Shown piece after piece: positions 62,501-64,000 of a DNA stretch of 64,000 nt; positions within the stretch are counted from its first letter, which is position 1, and every line of letters begins with the position of its first letter. Where the stretch lies: positions 88,302,693 to 88,366,692 of the forward strand of contig NC_092045.1 of assembly GCF_003086295.3 (NCBI RefSeq). Direction: 5' to 3'. The translations under genes and the position numbers were made by a program. The DNA comes from Arachis hypogaea. Taxonomy: Eukaryota; Streptophyta; Magnoliopsida; Fabales; Fabaceae. The notes beneath the pieces are model-generated. The model saw only the letters and a program-made list of their open reading frames with translations. It made no database searches and was not told the origin of the DNA.

Positions 62501-62714
62501 TGGTTTAGTTTAGTTGGGCTAAGGGCCCACTTTGGGTTCGGTTGGCCCGGTTTGGCTCGTTCGGTCAAATCTTGGTCCGATTTCTATAAAATTGGTACCA
62601 AAATTCTCGTCTCAATCTCCTCTATCATATTAAGCCATAAAAATCACATTTTTGGCTTTCTAGAATAAATTCTCATTTATGGGTTAATTAGCCGTTAATT
62701 AAGCGGGTCTTACA
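59265..62714 (-). mobile_element. 5' LTR of element B
   Basis: It is 3450 bp long. It has an expanded (TA)n array at 59481-59527 where the 3' LTR has about five units. A CpG-rich ACGCGT block is at 60900-61190. The outer end is followed by the TATTG duplicate. Confidence 0.92.
59481..59527. repeat. (TA)n microsatellite in the 5' LTR of element B
   Basis: About 23 TA units. The matching place in the other LTR (about 50125-50134) has about five, so expansion (or contraction) occurred after insertion. Confidence 0.95.
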
Positions 62715-63136
62715 TATTGTGGTGGTGGTTCTTGGGAGTATTTGTGTTGGAATGGGGGTGGTTCTAAGTTTGGTTCATAAGGCTCATAGGGTGGTTGGTA
62801 TGCTGGACATGGGTTAGGGTCATATGGAAGTGTTTGGTGGTAAGGGACTTGTGAGTATGGTGGTTCAAAGCTATGTTGAGGAGGTGGTTCATAGGCGTAT
62901 GGTGGTGGTTGTTAATAATCAAAAGAGTGCTCACCATATCCATTATCTTGGTATGCCTCTTGGAATGGCTTTTGGTCATAGTATGTTGGTGGAGGTTGTT
63001 GCCAAGAGGGTTGATCAAATCCTTGTGGCTCCTCCTATCTTTGATTCTCCCATCCTTGATGCATATTCTCATTGTAGCGTCCATTTTCTACAACATAATT
63101 AGACCCAAACTCATAGCCAAAGGGGTGAGAATTCAT
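62715..63136 (-). pseudogene. Element E gag-like ORF, 5' part (right of the element B insertion)
   Basis: The frame opens MNSHPFGYEFGSNYVVEN (ATG at 63136), about 130 bases from the PBS. It reads through a Pro/Gln/Tyr-rich region with repeated PPP-Y motifs (QQPPPTYYDQK, QPPPYAYEPPPQ, PPYEPYEPNLEPPP). In-frame stops occur near 63035 (after WENQR) and near 62912 (after SFDY). The frame meets element B at TATTG and continues at 49902. The start so close to the PBS and the absence of a gag core suggest that the core is deleted or that this is a non-autonomous family with a residual linker ORF. Confidence 0.55.
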
Positions 63137-63265
63137 AGTAATAAGAGAAAATAATAACAAAAACTAATAAAAATAAGCAACAAAGTCCTAAAACTAACAA
63201 AAACTAACAAATAAGCAAAAAGCAAATATTTACAATAACAAATAATAAGGCACACGTTTGCAGTT

Positions 63266-63282
63266 TCCTGGCAACGGTGCCA
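63266..63282 (-). other. Primer binding site of element E (Asp tRNA type, decayed)
   Basis: The minus strand reads TGGCACCGTTGCCAGGA, two G-to-A changes from the Asp-type PBS of element C. It lies three bases inside the LTR. Confidence 0.72.
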
Positions 63283-63285
63283 TTT

Positions 63286-64000
63286 TGATGAACGGACTTT
63301 TGTGTGGTTTAGAATTCACAAATAAACTCTCATTGCAAGTATAGTTTCTAAACGAACAATAATCCTTTCATACAAAAGTTTGGTTGTCACAAGTAACAAA
63401 TTCCTAAAATTAATAACCGAAGTATTCAAACCTCAGGTCGTCTCTCAAAGAATTATAGGAAAGTGTTCTTATAATTGGTTATGCAAAGGTACATTTTGGG
63501 GTTTTGTGAATAAAAGAACAAGAAAAAGTAAATGGTAATGAAAATCAAATAATAAAGCGGTCTTGGCAAGGTTCGGTGGTCAAGAATCTCTATCCTTATC
63601 ACTAACCACAACACGAGAATTAGCAAGGATCAATCCCATTAAATCATCCTCTAACTAGTAGTAAAGGAAAGTCAAATGAGCTATATCAATCCAGGTTCGT
63701 AAGTCCTAATTATCCACTAATTCAATTAGTGAGAACTAGAGTTAATGGCTCCTAATCATCAATTTCTTGGACATTAGTAACTCAAGAGTTCTGAAGTTAC
63801 CATCCCAAGCCAAGCACTTAAATATACTCTAACATCCTTCCAAGCATTTTATCAAACATTTGGAAGGCACAACACAAAAGCATGGAAAAGCAATAAGAGA
63901 TAATAAAATCCAAACAACCAATTGAAAGCATCAATAACATAAATTGAAGAAAGCAATCATAAATATGAAATACCTCAAATTGCATTAAATAGAAAATCAA
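63286..64000 (-). mobile_element. 5' LTR of element E, cut by the window edge
   Basis: It starts TGATGAACGGACTTTTGTG directly beside the PBS and aligns with the element D LTR (8847-10254) at ATTCACAAATA, GTTTGGTTGT, AACCGAAGTATTCAAACCTC and TCTTGGCAAGG. The far end is outside the window. Confidence 0.78.

Larger units (their letters stand above)
49908..62714 (-). mobile_element. Element B: complete Tekay-type chromovirus, 12.8 kb, TSD TATTG
   Basis: The LTRs are 49908-53345 and 59265-62714 (3438 and 3450 bp), both TGTAACACCCT...GGGTCTTACA, flanked by TATTG (49903-49907 and 62715-62719). On the minus strand the order is 5' LTR (right), Met PBS, gag, protease, RT, RNase H, integrase with chromodomain-like tail, PPT and 3' LTR (left). 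The pol ends within about 40 bases of the PPT, as in other Tekay/Del elements. The gag holds a solo LTR of family C. LTR divergence is clearly higher than in element C and includes several indels, so B is older. It is the coding relative of element A. Confidence 0.93.

Overview
The window is plant nuclear DNA from a repeat-rich, intergenic or pericentromeric region. I find no convincing host gene. The 1.4-1.7 kb LTR family that begins TGGTGCACGAAATTG, the Tekay-type LTRs that begin TGTAACACCCT, and the nested legume-style hAT and MULE elements together suggest a legume, most probably peanut (Arachis). The genus is inferred from memory of its repeats and not proved here. Almost every long open frame belongs to a transposable element, and most are broken.

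Layout, left to right. (1) 1-16359 is one non-autonomous Ty3/gypsy element of Tekay type on the minus strand (element A). It has a window-truncated 3' LTR (1-1483), a non-coding interior, a Met-type PBS and a 5' LTR (8025-16359). Its interior holds a 3.1 kb hAT element (4861-7944, TSD ACAGACAC). Its 5' LTR holds a truncated Athila-like element (D, from 8847) with one LTR and a broken third ORF. (2) 16360-23337 is very AT-rich, gene-free and rich in repeats and microsatellites. (3) 23346-41581 is a three-level nest. A small hAT-type element (TSD ATGTCAAA) contains a Mutator-like element (23407-40933, 176 bp TIRs). The MULE's transposase gene is split by a complete 11.56 kb Athila-lineage retrotransposon (C, 27950-39512, TSD GAGAC). 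(4) 41590-49504 is AT-rich. It holds a PIF/Harbinger-like element, a palindromic MITE, compound microsatellites and a Ty3/gypsy gag relic. (5) 49505-64000 is a fragment of another Athila-like element (E: gag-like ORF, PBS, start of the 5' LTR). It is split by a complete 12.8 kb Tekay chromovirus (B, 49908-62714, TSD TATTG), whose gag is in turn split by a solo LTR of family C (57010-58668, TSD GGCCT).

How the parts relate. All five LTR elements (A-E) lie on the minus strand. B encodes gag, protease, RT, RNase H, integrase and a chromodomain-like tail, but it is broken by several nonsense changes and frameshifts. A shares B's LTR ends, Met-type PBS and leader but has no coding interior, so it looks like a parasite of B-type machinery. 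C is the youngest complete element (about 1.4% LTR divergence by hand count) and carries gag, pol and a third ORF. Each insertion is dated relative to its host by nesting, and five target-site duplications can be read directly.

I did not find a credible new gene system. The most unusual signals are the amplified GGCGTTTAACGCC palindromes and iterated polypurine-tract-like motifs of family C, an LTR that carries a relic of its own PBS/LTR junction, CpG-rich ACGCGT clusters in the LTRs of two unrelated families, and a second GRF-zinc-finger/membrane gene inside the MULE.
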